Assembly: GCF_000341345.1 (NCBI RefSeq)
Contig: NC_020302.1
Span: 3,018,075 to 3,082,074 of the forward strand
Direction: 5' to 3'
Length of the DNA stretch: 64,000 nt
Source of the DNA: Corynebacterium halotolerans YIM 70093 = DSM 44683
GTDB taxonomy: Bacteria; Actinomycetota; Actinomycetes; Mycobacteriales; Mycobacteriaceae
Part shown: positions 8,574-16,763 of the stretch, piece by piece
Numbering within the stretch: position 1 is the first letter of the stretch
How the letters are laid out: each line of letters begins with the position of its first letter
Program-made: the position numbers and the translations under genes
Notes under the pieces: model-generated
Seen by the model: only the letters and a program-made list of their open reading frames with translations
The model's database searches: none
What the model was told of the DNA's origin: nothing

Positions 8574-9843
8574 CGCTCATCATCTTCTTCCACATGTAGT
8601 AGGCCTCACGCATGCCGGTCTCGTCGGTGACATGCGAGGTGGGCCAGCCTTCGTCGTTCTTGTATTCGCGGTTCAGACCACGGTTGACCAGAATCGGCAT
8701 GTTCGGGTTGCCGCCGGCGCCAATCTGCACCCGGTCCCAGCCCTCTGCGTCGTCCGGTGACCCGAAGCCGAAGGGCCCCTGGAAGTGCTCGTGGATGCGC
8801 AGCCGCTCACGGTTGACGCTCTCGGGGCCGCCGTCCATGCCAATGGCCATGTGCCAGATCTCTGTCTCATTCACCGAGATCGGGATCAGCACCCGGAAGA
8901 AGGCGGAGGACATGCCGATGTTCGGGAACATGTTGAGGTTGAAGCCACACCCATGCATCGAACGCATGTAGCGGCGGATGCGCTCCGGGCTCTCACCCGC
9001 CGCCTCCAGCTCATCGACGAGGTGCTGGAACCGCGGCTGGATCTCCTCAGTGCCGTCGTCGATGTCCAGGTCCACGTGAGCCGCCGCCATGATGCCCACG
9101 CTGTGGCCATTGCCCAGGGCGTGGGTCTCGGCCGCCGGGTCGTCCATAAACGACATCATGTCGGCGGTCTCCTCGTCCACCGATGCCATCCACGACTTGT
9201 GCACCATCGGGAAGTGGTAACCGTCCGTGGTATTCTCCAGCTGGATCTTCCAGTTGCCCTTGAAGCGGAACTTGTGGATGCCGATGACCTTCGTCGGAAA
9301 ACCGTTGGACTGCTTCAGGAAGCGCTCCATCCAGATCTTCGCGTCACCCAGGTGCTCCTCCAGCGGCGGGGCGTCCTCGTTGAAGGTCGCGAAGATCATG
9401 CCCAGGTAGGACTCGGTGCGCAGCTTCTGCAGCGGGAAGTTCTTCTTGTCCACCACACCTTCGTACCCATCGGGGTAGGGGATGCCGCGCAACCGGCCAT
9501 CCAGGGTGTAGGACCAGTTGTGGTACGGGCAGGTGAAGCCGTTCGCCTTGCCGTTGCGCTGGTCGCAGACCGTGGCGCCCCGGTGGCGACAGCGGTTGAG
9601 CAGGGTGTTGAAGTTGCCCTTGCGGTCGCGGTTCACGATCACCGGCTGGTCACCGACATGCGTGGTCTTGAACGAACCGGCCTCGGGGACCTCGCTCTCA
9701 TGGGCAACCCACACCCAGGTCTTGTAGAAGATCTTCTCCATTTCCTCCTGGAAGATCTCTGGATCGGTGTAGAGCGCGCCGGCGACCCGGTCGCCCTCGA
9801 CCAGGGTGGCGAATCCGCCCATGGGTTCCTGCGTGGTGGTCAT
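8566..9843 (-). CDS. iacC: Rieske dioxygenase alpha subunit IacC
   Basis: 425 aa from ATG 9843, which has GGAGG six bases upstream; the longer frame to 9873 is less likely. The Rieske [2Fe-2S] site is complete: Cys85-x-His87 (CRHRGA) and Cys105-x2-His108 (CPYHNW). The mononuclear iron site shows Asp207, His210 and His215 (DGYHFPMVH). It is the catalytic subunit of an aromatic-ring dioxygenase. In iac pathways IacC-IacD act on an oxindole-acetate intermediate on the way to catechol, with electrons from IacF. It lies 48 bp after iacB. Confidence 0.9.
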   Translation of the reverse strand: MTTTQEPMGGFATLVEGDRVAGALYTDPEIFQEEMEKIFYKTWVWVAHESEVPEAGSFKTTHVGDQPVIVNRDRKGNFNTLLNRCRHRGATVCDQRNGKANGFTCPYHNWSYTLDGRLRGIPYPDGYEGVVDKKNFPLQKLRTESYLGMIFATFNEDAPPLEEHLGDAKIWMERFLKQSNGFPTKVIGIHKFRFKGNWKIQLENTTDGYHFPMVHKSWMASVDEETADMMSFMDDPAAETHALGNGHSVGIMAAAHVDLDIDDGTEEIQPRFQHLVDELEAAGESPERIRRYMRSMHGCGFNLNMFPNIGMSSAFFRVLIPISVNETEIWHMAIGMDGGPESVNRERLRIHEHFQGPFGFGSPDDAEGWDRVQIGAGGNPNMPILVNRGLNREYKNDEGWPTSHVTDETGMREAYYMWKKMMSDD

Positions 9844-9891
9844 CGTTTTCCTCCAGTTGTTGTGGTGAGTCAAAGTGAGCTGTAGGCCGGA

Positions 9892-10254
9892 TCAGAGTTC
9901 GACGTCGTCGCGGATGACCAGCTCCCGGCCCATCCGCGCCTCGATCTTGAAGTACTTCCACAGGGCGAACTCGCCGACCATGATGGTGCGCATCAGGTTG
10001 CACGCCTCCTTGACGGTGGCCTGATCCTTCACGTCGGCCAGCACATAGAACGTCCAGGGCCAGCCGTCGGAGGGACCGACCATGTGGGAGTCATCGTCGA
10101 AGGTGCCGATGACCTCCACACCGTCCATGTCCCGCAGGCTGGTCAGAAAGGTCTGGGTGGCGACCCATACCGGGCCGATGTCGGCCTTCGGCAGATCGAA
10201 GAAGTTCTGGTTGTTGCCGACACAGAACAGGGTGCGCAGTTGGTCTTGCGCCAT
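9892..10254 (-). CDS. iacB: Small conserved iac-operon protein IacB
   Basis: 120 aa, soluble, with no recognised enzyme motif. It has a possible ferredoxin-like alpha/beta composition (WTFYVLADVKDQATVKEACN resembles the strand-helix of dimeric alpha/beta-barrel or EthD-like proteins). It lies between iacA and iacC in the order seen in indole-acetate clusters, where IacB is a small protein of unknown function. The name rests on size and position. Confidence 0.72.
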   Translation of the reverse strand: MAQDQLRTLFCVGNNQNFFDLPKADIGPVWVATQTFLTSLRDMDGVEVIGTFDDDSHMVGPSDGWPWTFYVLADVKDQATVKEACNLMRTIMVGEFALWKYFKIEARMGRELVIRDDVEL

Positions 10255-10296
10255 GGAGTTCTCCTAACGGTTCAAGGATGAAGGTGGCCCGGGATA

Positions 10297-11532
10297 TCAG
10301 GGGAAGCTGGGGATACCGGCGTTGAGACCGAGCAGCAATGCACCGGAGGCCTCGAAAGTGTGTTCTTGGAGCATCGCGTGCTGGGCGGGAACCAGACCGT
10401 CCTGTAGAAAGCGCTGCATCGGGTGCCGCTCAAAAATGGCACCGGTTCCGGCGAGATTGAACGCCGCAAGCACCACCTCTCGGCCCACGTGAGCAGCCTG
10501 GGTCGAGGCCATCCGCAGCAGGGCTTTGTCCCGGTCAGTGATCTCCTCGTCGGCGACCGCCTTGGCCCAGACTTCCTCGGTGGTCTCGTAGAAGAACGCC
10601 CGGGCGGAACGCAGATCCGCCTCCGCCTTGGCCAGACCGGACTTGTAGACCGGACGGTTACCTTTGGCCGGGCCGCCTGTGATGGAGGCCTTGGCGGAAC
10701 CGACCTCGGTGACGTAGTCCAGTGCGCCACGGGCTGCACCCAGGGCCACGACCGCCAGCACCTGTGCCGCGTAGGCGATGACCGGGTACCGGCTGATGGG
10801 CTCGTCGATCGTGGGCTCTCCGCCTCGGACGAAGGTCATCTCCTCGGGGATGAATACCCGGTCGGCACGGACGTTATGGGATCCCGTGGCTTTCATGCCA
10901 GCGACGGACCAGTTGTCGACGATCTCGACCTTCGCCGGATCCACCAGCGCCGTCAGCGGCTTACCGTTGGTGCCCTCTCCGCCGCGGAGCCCCATGCCGA
11001 GCAGATCCGCCCCCTTGCAACCGCTGGCGAACTGCCACTCGCCGGAGCAGATGTACCCACCCTCGACCCGCTCGGCCTCGAACATCGGGAACATACCGGC
11101 GGCAAAGACGATGTCCGTGCTTTCCGCGTAGATCTTGCGCTGGGTCTCCACTGGAAGGGAGGCAAAGTACACCGGAGCAGAGCCGAAACTCGCTACCCAC
11201 CCCGTGGCGGGGTCGACGGCGGAGATCTTCTCGACCTGCTTCATGAACTTCGCCGGAGACTGCGGCTGCCCCCCGAACTGCTCGGGGATGGCCACGCCGA
11301 ACAGGCCGGCTTTCTTGAGCAGGGCGATGTAGTCGCGAGGGACGTGGCCCTTCTCGTTGAACTCGTCACGACGGTCCCGCAGGACCTCCAGAGCGTGGTC
11401 AAATGCGGCCTCACGGGCTGGCCCCGCGGGCTCCGCAGCTACCTCAGCCGCGAGCTTTCCGGCCGCCGTGGCGGCGTCAGCGGTGTCCGCGATGATCGCG
11501 GCCGCGCTTTCATCCTTCATTGCTAGTCCCAT
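10297..11532 (-). CDS. iacA: Indole-3-acetate monooxygenase IacA (acyl-CoA dehydrogenase fold)
   Basis: 411 aa of the acyl-CoA-dehydrogenase-like flavin monooxygenase family (HsaA/HpaB-C2/IacA type). Visible blocks are AGLFGVAIPEQFGGQPQS, ATGWVASFGSAPVYFASLP, GYICSGEWQFASGC, WSVAGMKATGSHNVR and a C-terminal helical bundle ending LVPAQHAMLQEHTF. Such enzymes use reduced flavin delivered by a separate reductase, here most likely IacG. IacA starts auxin breakdown by hydroxylating the indole ring of IAA and also oxidises indole to indigo. It is the first gene of the iacA-F operon, divergent from the sensor kinase. Start 11532 has GGAG and AAGG upstream. Confidence 0.85.
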   Translation of the reverse strand: MGLAMKDESAAAIIADTADAATAAGKLAAEVAAEPAGPAREAAFDHALEVLRDRRDEFNEKGHVPRDYIALLKKAGLFGVAIPEQFGGQPQSPAKFMKQVEKISAVDPATGWVASFGSAPVYFASLPVETQRKIYAESTDIVFAAGMFPMFEAERVEGGYICSGEWQFASGCKGADLLGMGLRGGEGTNGKPLTALVDPAKVEIVDNWSVAGMKATGSHNVRADRVFIPEEMTFVRGGEPTIDEPISRYPVIAYAAQVLAVVALGAARGALDYVTEVGSAKASITGGPAKGNRPVYKSGLAKAEADLRSARAFFYETTEEVWAKAVADEEITDRDKALLRMASTQAAHVGREVVLAAFNLAGTGAIFERHPMQRFLQDGLVPAQHAMLQEHTFEASGALLLGLNAGIPSFP

Positions 11533-11691
11533 CGCCTTGCTCCAATTCCTGCGACTTCGATTGCTGTAATGGCGATGCTATGGCGCCCCTCACAGTCGCG
11601 GTATTGGAGAAAACCGGCAGGTCACTAAGGAATTCTTTAGCAGAGAGTGAAATTTTCCCGATTCGCCAGCGGAGATGGGGGATCTAGGATC
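11533..11691. promoter_or_regulatory. Divergent promoter region iacA / sensor kinase
   Basis: 159 bp between iacA and the kinase gene. It contains a near-perfect 16-bp palindrome CTAAGGAATTCTTTAG at 11625-11640 (one mismatched pair), the best operator candidate for the FixJ-type regulator. No clear consensus -35/-10 pair was seen. Confidence 0.45.
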
Positions 11692-13194
11692 ATGAGCATG
11701 ATTCCCGGCAGTGAGGACCTTCAGGCCATGGCGCAATACTCGCAGAACGCAGTTCTGCTGCATGAGAAGGGTTCTTTGCGCATCCTCTGGGCCAACAACC
11801 GGGCCTGCACGCTCTTCCAGTACAGTCTCGCCGAATTGCGCTCCCTCAAAGCGCATCACATGAGTTCGCAGGATGAGCGGTACCGGCGCGAGGACGGTGT
11901 AGCCTGGCTCCACTCGGCCGCCCTCTACGGCTCCAGTCGGAGGCAGTGGAAATACCAGGCCGCAGACGGCACTGAATTCCTCACCGACGCCACAGCGACC
12001 GTCGTTCCATTCAAACAGGACGAGGTGATCATGGTGGAAATGAGATTGATCGAGGAGAGTGGGCAGGTGCCAGATTCCCCGGAATGGGTCTCGGCCTCAC
12101 TCGAACGCATCATGTCACACACCGCCTCCGGCGTCCTGGTCCTCGACACCGATAACCAGGTCGAACGAGCCTCCCCCTATGCCGCCGGGCTCTTCGGCTT
12201 CACCGCCGCCGGAATCATTGGGCAGGAGCTGGAGTCTCTGGGGTCAACGGACCCCGGGATCAGCGAGGAGCAACTCCGGGAGCCGGCCCAGCAGCCCGAG
12301 GGGCGGGTGAACTTTCGCATGAAGGTGAGGGTGGACGACAGCAATATACGCTGGCTGGCCTGCTATCTGGAGAACGTGCGGATCGAAACAACGACTTATC
12401 GAGTGCTGACTATGCGCGACATCACGGACCGCGTGGAGGCGGAAAAACGTGAGGAGGCACAACGTACCCAGTTGCAATACCTGAGCCGCTACAACGCGAT
12501 GGGGGACATGGCGATGGTCCTGGCCCACGATCTCGGCCAGCCGCTCGCCGCATCCCTCAATTTCCTCAGCGGACTCAAGACCCGTCTCAATACGCCCACC
12601 CCGAATTTCACCCAGCTGAACTACGGGATCGAGATGGTGGAAAAGCAGCTCAGGCGCGCCTCCGATATCGTCGCCTCCGCCAAACGATATGTTCGGCGCA
12701 TCGAGAGCACCGCCGCTGAATTCAGCTTCCCGTCCACCATTGAGGAGTCCCTCTACTTCGTTCGTCTCCGCGCCGAAGAGGAGGGGGTGGCGGTTAACAC
12801 CGACCTAGGAACCGACGAACTGATGATGGAAGGCGAGAGCGTGCTCATCGGCCAGGTGATCATCAACCTGTGCATGAATGCGATCGATGAGATCAAGCGA
12901 CCGGAGACCAAGGTGAAGGAACTGGACATCAAACTGACCGAATTCGGTGGCCTCGCTTCGCTTTCAATCGCAGATCAGGGACGGGGCATGCGTGCCGTTC
13001 CAGACGAGCAACTGGCCGCCGGCGCCTTCAGTTCGAAGAAGGACGGCTCCGGCATCGGCCTGATCATTTCGGAGCACATCGCCCAGCGTCACGGCGGGAC
13101 GATCCTGTTTACCCCGAATCAACCGCAGGGAACGATCGCGACGTTGTCTCTGCCGTTGAAGTCGAAACAGGAGCCGAACGGGGCGGGGAGATAG
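11692..13194 (+). CDS. Soluble PAS-domain sensor histidine kinase (FixL/TodS-like), probable iac sensor
   Basis: 500 aa from ATG 11692 (an ATG at 11698 has better spacing to AGGA; an upstream GTG at 11647 is unlikely). No membrane segment. Two PAS-like regions (about residues 10-120 and 130-250) precede a HisKA dimerisation helix with phospho-acceptor His279 in VLAHDLGQPLAASLNFL, then an HATPase domain (N-box INLCMNAIDEI, G boxes DQGRGM and KDGSGIGLIIS). The H-box style is that of FixL/StyS/TodS kinases of proteobacteria, matching the FixJ-type regulator at 4984-5664. Sensing of IAA or a metabolite in the cytoplasm is inferred. Confidence 0.85.
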   Translation: MSMIPGSEDLQAMAQYSQNAVLLHEKGSLRILWANNRACTLFQYSLAELRSLKAHHMSSQDERYRREDGVAWLHSAALYGSSRRQWKYQAADGTEFLTDATATVVPFKQDEVIMVEMRLIEESGQVPDSPEWVSASLERIMSHTASGVLVLDTDNQVERASPYAAGLFGFTAAGIIGQELESLGSTDPGISEEQLREPAQQPEGRVNFRMKVRVDDSNIRWLACYLENVRIETTTYRVLTMRDITDRVEAEKREEAQRTQLQYLSRYNAMGDMAMVLAHDLGQPLAASLNFLSGLKTRLNTPTPNFTQLNYGIEMVEKQLRRASDIVASAKRYVRRIESTAAEFSFPSTIEESLYFVRLRAEEEGVAVNTDLGTDELMMEGESVLIGQVIINLCMNAIDEIKRPETKVKELDIKLTEFGGLASLSIADQGRGMRAVPDEQLAAGAFSSKKDGSGIGLIISEHIAQRHGGTILFTPNQPQGTIATLSLPLKSKQEPNGAGR

Positions 13195-13458
13195 AAACAA
13201 TGCTGGCCGATTAGGCGTGGCAGTAGGCCCGAACCCGGGTGACCGCGAAGTAGCAGACCATAACGTGACGTTGATCGCACTACCTACCCAATCACCGTGT
13301 CCACCATCATCCGGGCCCCGAGCCGACATCTAACCGAGCGTTAGCGGGAATAACCATGCAGATCTCCGTGGTCCTCGGACTCTCCGCGGGCGGCCGCTCA
13401 CAACCATCGAATCAGAGACCGGGGATACTGAACTGGTTGTCGTCCCTCCCAGAATGAA

Positions 13459-13480
13459 CCCTGATGTCAGCCCATCAGGG
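13459..13480 (-). terminator. Hairpin over the dctM stop codon
   Basis: Perfect 8-bp inverted repeat CCCTGATG / CATCAGGG with a 6-nt loop that contains the dctM stop codon. It lies at the junction of two convergent genes; no long T-tract follows. Confidence 0.4.
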
Positions 13481-14777
13481 ATGGAATAACGAGAACCAGC
13501 CACGGGAAGATCGCGAGGATGAGAATCACCACGAGGTCCGAGATGATCCACGGGATGGCCGAACGGTAGAGGGTCGGCAGTGGAAGCCAAGGGGCGACAC
13601 CCTTCATGACGAAGAGACTCATACCGAACGGTGGAGAAATATTGCCGATCTGGAGGGTGACCAGGACCAGAATCGAGAACCAGACCCCATCCCACCCGAA
13701 GCCAGTGGCAATGGGCATGAGCAACGGTGCCGTGATGAGCATGATGGATGCCTGGTCGATGAACGCGCTCAGGAGAACCAAGAGCACGATGATCAGGAAC
13801 AGCATCAACGCTCCGTTGGTGATGGACTCCGAGACCCAGACAACCAAGCTCTGCGTGGCGCCCATGTAGGCCATGATCTGGGCGTACAGTGTCGAGGCCA
13901 TGACGAGGATAAAAATGGAGCCGGTGATACGCGCCGAGGAGATGCAGGCGTTCAACAACTCCCGCAGGGGCAGACGCCCAATGACCATCGCGACGACGAG
14001 GCTGGCGGTTGCCCCGATCGCTGCAGACTCTGTTGGAGTAGCGATACCGAAGAAGATGATGCCGAGAATGACAAGGGCCAGAACACCGGGAATCAGCAGA
14101 TTGCGCATGAAACCCTGAACGACCTCACCGGCGCTACGGCTCGGCATCCCTTCGCTGTCGCGAGCCTTTCCGCCGCGGGACTGATACAACACGATGAACA
14201 CGTACCCGACGGCCATCAAAAGACCGGGAATGATACCCGCCATCAACAGCGGACCGATTGGAACCTGGGCAATACCTCCCCACAGGATGCCGAGAGCGGT
14301 GGGAGGAAGAACCATCGCCAGGCCACTGGAAGCGAGGATTGACCCAGCGGAGAGTTTGGTGGCGTATCCCGCCTCCCGCATCTGAGGTAAAAGGGTACGG
14401 CTGAACAAGGCGGTGTTTGCGAGTGAGGAGCCAGAGAGAAGTCCGAAGGCGGCGCCGCCGGCAACAGTGACCATCGGGAGGCGGCCTGGGACCCGACGCA
14501 TGAGGAGCGATATCTCGGCCAATGCATCCTGAGCTATTCGGGAGCGGAAGAGAATCTCGCCCATCAGAATGAACAGGGGAATAGCGGAGAAAGTGAAGCT
14601 GTTCACTGAGCTGATCACGCTCAGACTCACCAGTGTTGTCGTCGCCTCAAAAGTGTCGAAGATAATGAGGGATGAGACGATGCCGATGGCGAAGAGACCC
14701 CAGGCCACCGGAACCCGGAGAAAAAGAACAATGAGAAGCGCGACGATGAACAGGGGGAGAAAAAGATACCATTCCAT
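13467..14777 (-). CDS. dctM: TRAP transporter large permease DctM
   Basis: 436 aa with about twelve hydrophobic segments; typical TRAP-T large subunit. Features include FSAIPLFILMGEILFRSRIA in the first third, GSILASSGLAMVLPPTALGI, and QIGNISPPFGMSLFVMKGV near the end. It forms the sodium-driven carboxylate permease with DctQ. It starts 3 bp after the dctQ stop. The gene is noticeably lower in GC than the paa region, as are its partners. Confidence 0.92.
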   Translation of the reverse strand: MEWYLFLPLFIVALLIVLFLRVPVAWGLFAIGIVSSLIIFDTFEATTTLVSLSVISSVNSFTFSAIPLFILMGEILFRSRIAQDALAEISLLMRRVPGRLPMVTVAGGAAFGLLSGSSLANTALFSRTLLPQMREAGYATKLSAGSILASSGLAMVLPPTALGILWGGIAQVPIGPLLMAGIIPGLLMAVGYVFIVLYQSRGGKARDSEGMPSRSAGEVVQGFMRNLLIPGVLALVILGIIFFGIATPTESAAIGATASLVVAMVIGRLPLRELLNACISSARITGSIFILVMASTLYAQIMAYMGATQSLVVWVSESITNGALMLFLIIVLLVLLSAFIDQASIMLITAPLLMPIATGFGWDGVWFSILVLVTLQIGNISPPFGMSLFVMKGVAPWLPLPTLYRSAIPWIISDLVVILILAIFPWLVLVIPSLMG

Positions 14778-14780
14778 GGC

Positions 14781-15350
14781 CTAGGCCTCGCTCTCGTTAG
14801 TTAAGGTGCTGCGGAAGACCCGGACGAGATTGATGACTGTGGCGTACAGTGCACCGACAAAACCAATGAACACGACTGCTGTGAGCCACCAACGCCGCAG
14901 ATAGAGTTCGCCGGCCATTGTCGTGCCTGTGTCGATGTCGTGGATGAAGAGTTCGAGCACGGCGAAGGTGATGAAGGCAGTCACGAAGAGCTGCACGAGC
15001 AGCCCGAACACGTTGAGCCAGTGGAGGGACCGAGGGCCTACGAGGAAGTCAACGATCTCGACCCGGAAATTGTCGTCCGCCGCGGTAACGGCAGGAATAA
15101 TGAGGACGGTGAGGACCACCATGCTCAGCGAAGCCAGCTCGACGGCACCCACCACTCCGAGATCCACGACACGAAGCAGGACAGTGGCTGTAACGAAGAG
15201 GGCAAGGACGAGCGTGAGCAGTCCCGCAATCTGACCCAAGACACGTACAGGAGCCCACACCCTGCCCTGTAGTTGTCCTGCGGAGTGCTCCGTTTCCACA
15301 AATTCTCCGACATCGACGCCTCCGTCGACCCCGCTAGTTTTGTCGATCAT
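14781..15350 (-). CDS. dctQ: TRAP transporter small permease DctQ
   Basis: 189 aa with four hydrophobic segments in the DctQ pattern, a cytoplasmic N-terminal tail of about 35 residues, and a conserved R-x-D-like position (FRVEIVDFLVGPR). Its ATG overlaps the dctP stop codon (ATGA), so dctP and dctQ are translationally coupled. Confidence 0.88.
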   Translation of the reverse strand: MIDKTSGVDGGVDVGEFVETEHSAGQLQGRVWAPVRVLGQIAGLLTLVLALFVTATVLLRVVDLGVVGAVELASLSMVVLTVLIIPAVTAADDNFRVEIVDFLVGPRSLHWLNVFGLLVQLFVTAFITFAVLELFIHDIDTGTTMAGELYLRRWWLTAVVFIGFVGALYATVINLVRVFRSTLTNESEA

Positions 15351-16444
15351 TGTCCCATCTCCTCGAGAATGCCCTGTGTGGCTTCGGAGTTATAGCCACC
15401 GGGCACCACTTCAGTCAGTTCCCCAGTGAATTGAGTCTCGTAGGCGGTCTTGAGTCGTTCGGCGGCCGGAGTGGCTGAGATGATCGAGTCCCAGTCCAGG
15501 TCCTGCCAGGCATCACGGTAAGCCAACTGGAGAAGCCGCTCGGCGGCCTCGTCAGAGAGTGGATTCTCCTCGACGCCCGCTTCATTCCAAACCGCGGTCT
15601 CTTCGATGTTGGTCTTGAGGTAGTGCTGGAAAATGTCCGGTTCGGTCTCCGCTATCGTCCGAGTGAGCGCTTCCCGAGTTTCTTCTTCCAGGTTCTCCCA
15701 GGTCTGCTCGTATATTACGAGGTTGGCGACTGACTCATAGAAGCGAGGGCTCACGTCATAATTGACGACCTCTTCCAGGCCGAGGCTTGCAGGCCCCACA
15801 GAAGCCCAAGTCGCTCCATCCACCACGCCGCGTTCGAGCGCTGTATAGACCTCGCCCCCAGGCAGATCGACGGGAATACCACCCAATTGCTCGACGATAT
15901 ATGAGGTGGCCGGGGATGTTCGTACCGACTTTCCCTCCAGGTCAGCTCCATCGAGCGAAGTGTCCACTAGGATGACCTGCGGCATCCCTGAGACTGTGTG
16001 ACCAAGATAAGTCAGGCCCAGCTGATCCCGGTGAATTTCGTCGTAAATTTCCCGAACCCCATTCTCACGCTCTTCCATCGGAGTGAAGGGACTAAAGCGC
16101 GGAACGTCCATCGCAGGAAGTTGATTCACGTAATAGTCGCCTGGCAGGTGTGCCATATCAACTACACCGGCCGAGGTAGCTTCAATGAGTAGATTCGGAT
16201 GAATGACCTCCGGACCACCCTTGAAGTCGACGGTGATCCACGGAGCATTTTTCTCGAGGTTCTCGAGAAACATCCACAGCCCGTCATTATTTGTATGAGT
16301 CGTGGCGAAAGAACTTGCCAAAGTCAGCGTGACCGGATCGGGCCCTTCGGAAGTGGTCTCGTCTTCAAGAGTGGCTGAACAGCCTGTAAATAATAAAGCA
16401 CTAGCGAGCAGTGCAGGAATTAAGACCTTCTGCAGTTTCCTCAT
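15347..16444 (-). CDS. dctP: TRAP transporter substrate-binding lipoprotein DctP
   Basis: 365 aa from ATG 16444 with GGGAGA upstream; the longer frame to 16492 is rejected. A lipoprotein signal ends in the lipobox LFTGC, so the protein is membrane-anchored as expected for a Gram-positive. The DctP fold is visible (LTLASSFATTHTNNDG start, LEGKSVRTSP, GGEVYTALERGVVDGA). It captures an organic acid; the ligand cannot be read, but position in the iac island suggests IAA or another aromatic or carboxylic acid. First gene of dctPQM. Confidence 0.88.
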   Translation of the reverse strand: MRKLQKVLIPALLASALLFTGCSATLEDETTSEGPDPVTLTLASSFATTHTNNDGLWMFLENLEKNAPWITVDFKGGPEVIHPNLLIEATSAGVVDMAHLPGDYYVNQLPAMDVPRFSPFTPMEERENGVREIYDEIHRDQLGLTYLGHTVSGMPQVILVDTSLDGADLEGKSVRTSPATSYIVEQLGGIPVDLPGGEVYTALERGVVDGATWASVGPASLGLEEVVNYDVSPRFYESVANLVIYEQTWENLEEETREALTRTIAETEPDIFQHYLKTNIEETAVWNEAGVEENPLSDEAAERLLQLAYRDAWQDLDWDSIISATPAAERLKTAYETQFTGELTEVVPGGYNSEATQGILEEMGQ

Positions 16445-16763
16445 GTTTCTCCCAGGTTGGCGCGTGAATACGCGACATTCGAGCAACAACAATCACACAG
16501 ATCGAGGTGTGAACTACTTAACATTAAGCAGTGGAAAGTGGCTTCAACCATAAGAAATATCTTGGTTCCCGGTAAAGAAACCTCTAGCCGATCAAGCCTT
16601 GTGCAGTAGTGGCAACAGATGTTCAGGAAACACTCGCGAGCTCATCGATAACCCGGTTAGACCAGATGACGGCAGGAGGACCGGAAATCTCCCACCCTGG
16701 CAGAAGTTAGGTACCGCTCACTCGCGCGGACCCTCGTTCGGTCACCAACTACACTGATCCCCC
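16445..16763. other. 319-bp divergent gap at the edge of the iac island
   Basis: AT-rich on the dctP side and GC-rich on the nei side. It contains the perfect inverted repeat CTTAA-CA-TTAAG (16517-16528) and an imperfect 22-bp palindrome at 16546-16567 with arms AACCA/TGGTT-like, both possible operators for dctP. The base composition changes within this gap, so it may mark the right boundary of an acquired segment. No integrase, tRNA or direct repeat was seen. Confidence 0.5.

Noticed and set aside
16445..16763. tRNA or attachment site at the island edge
   Set aside because: No tRNA-like fold or T-loop motif and no direct repeat pair were seen in the gap.
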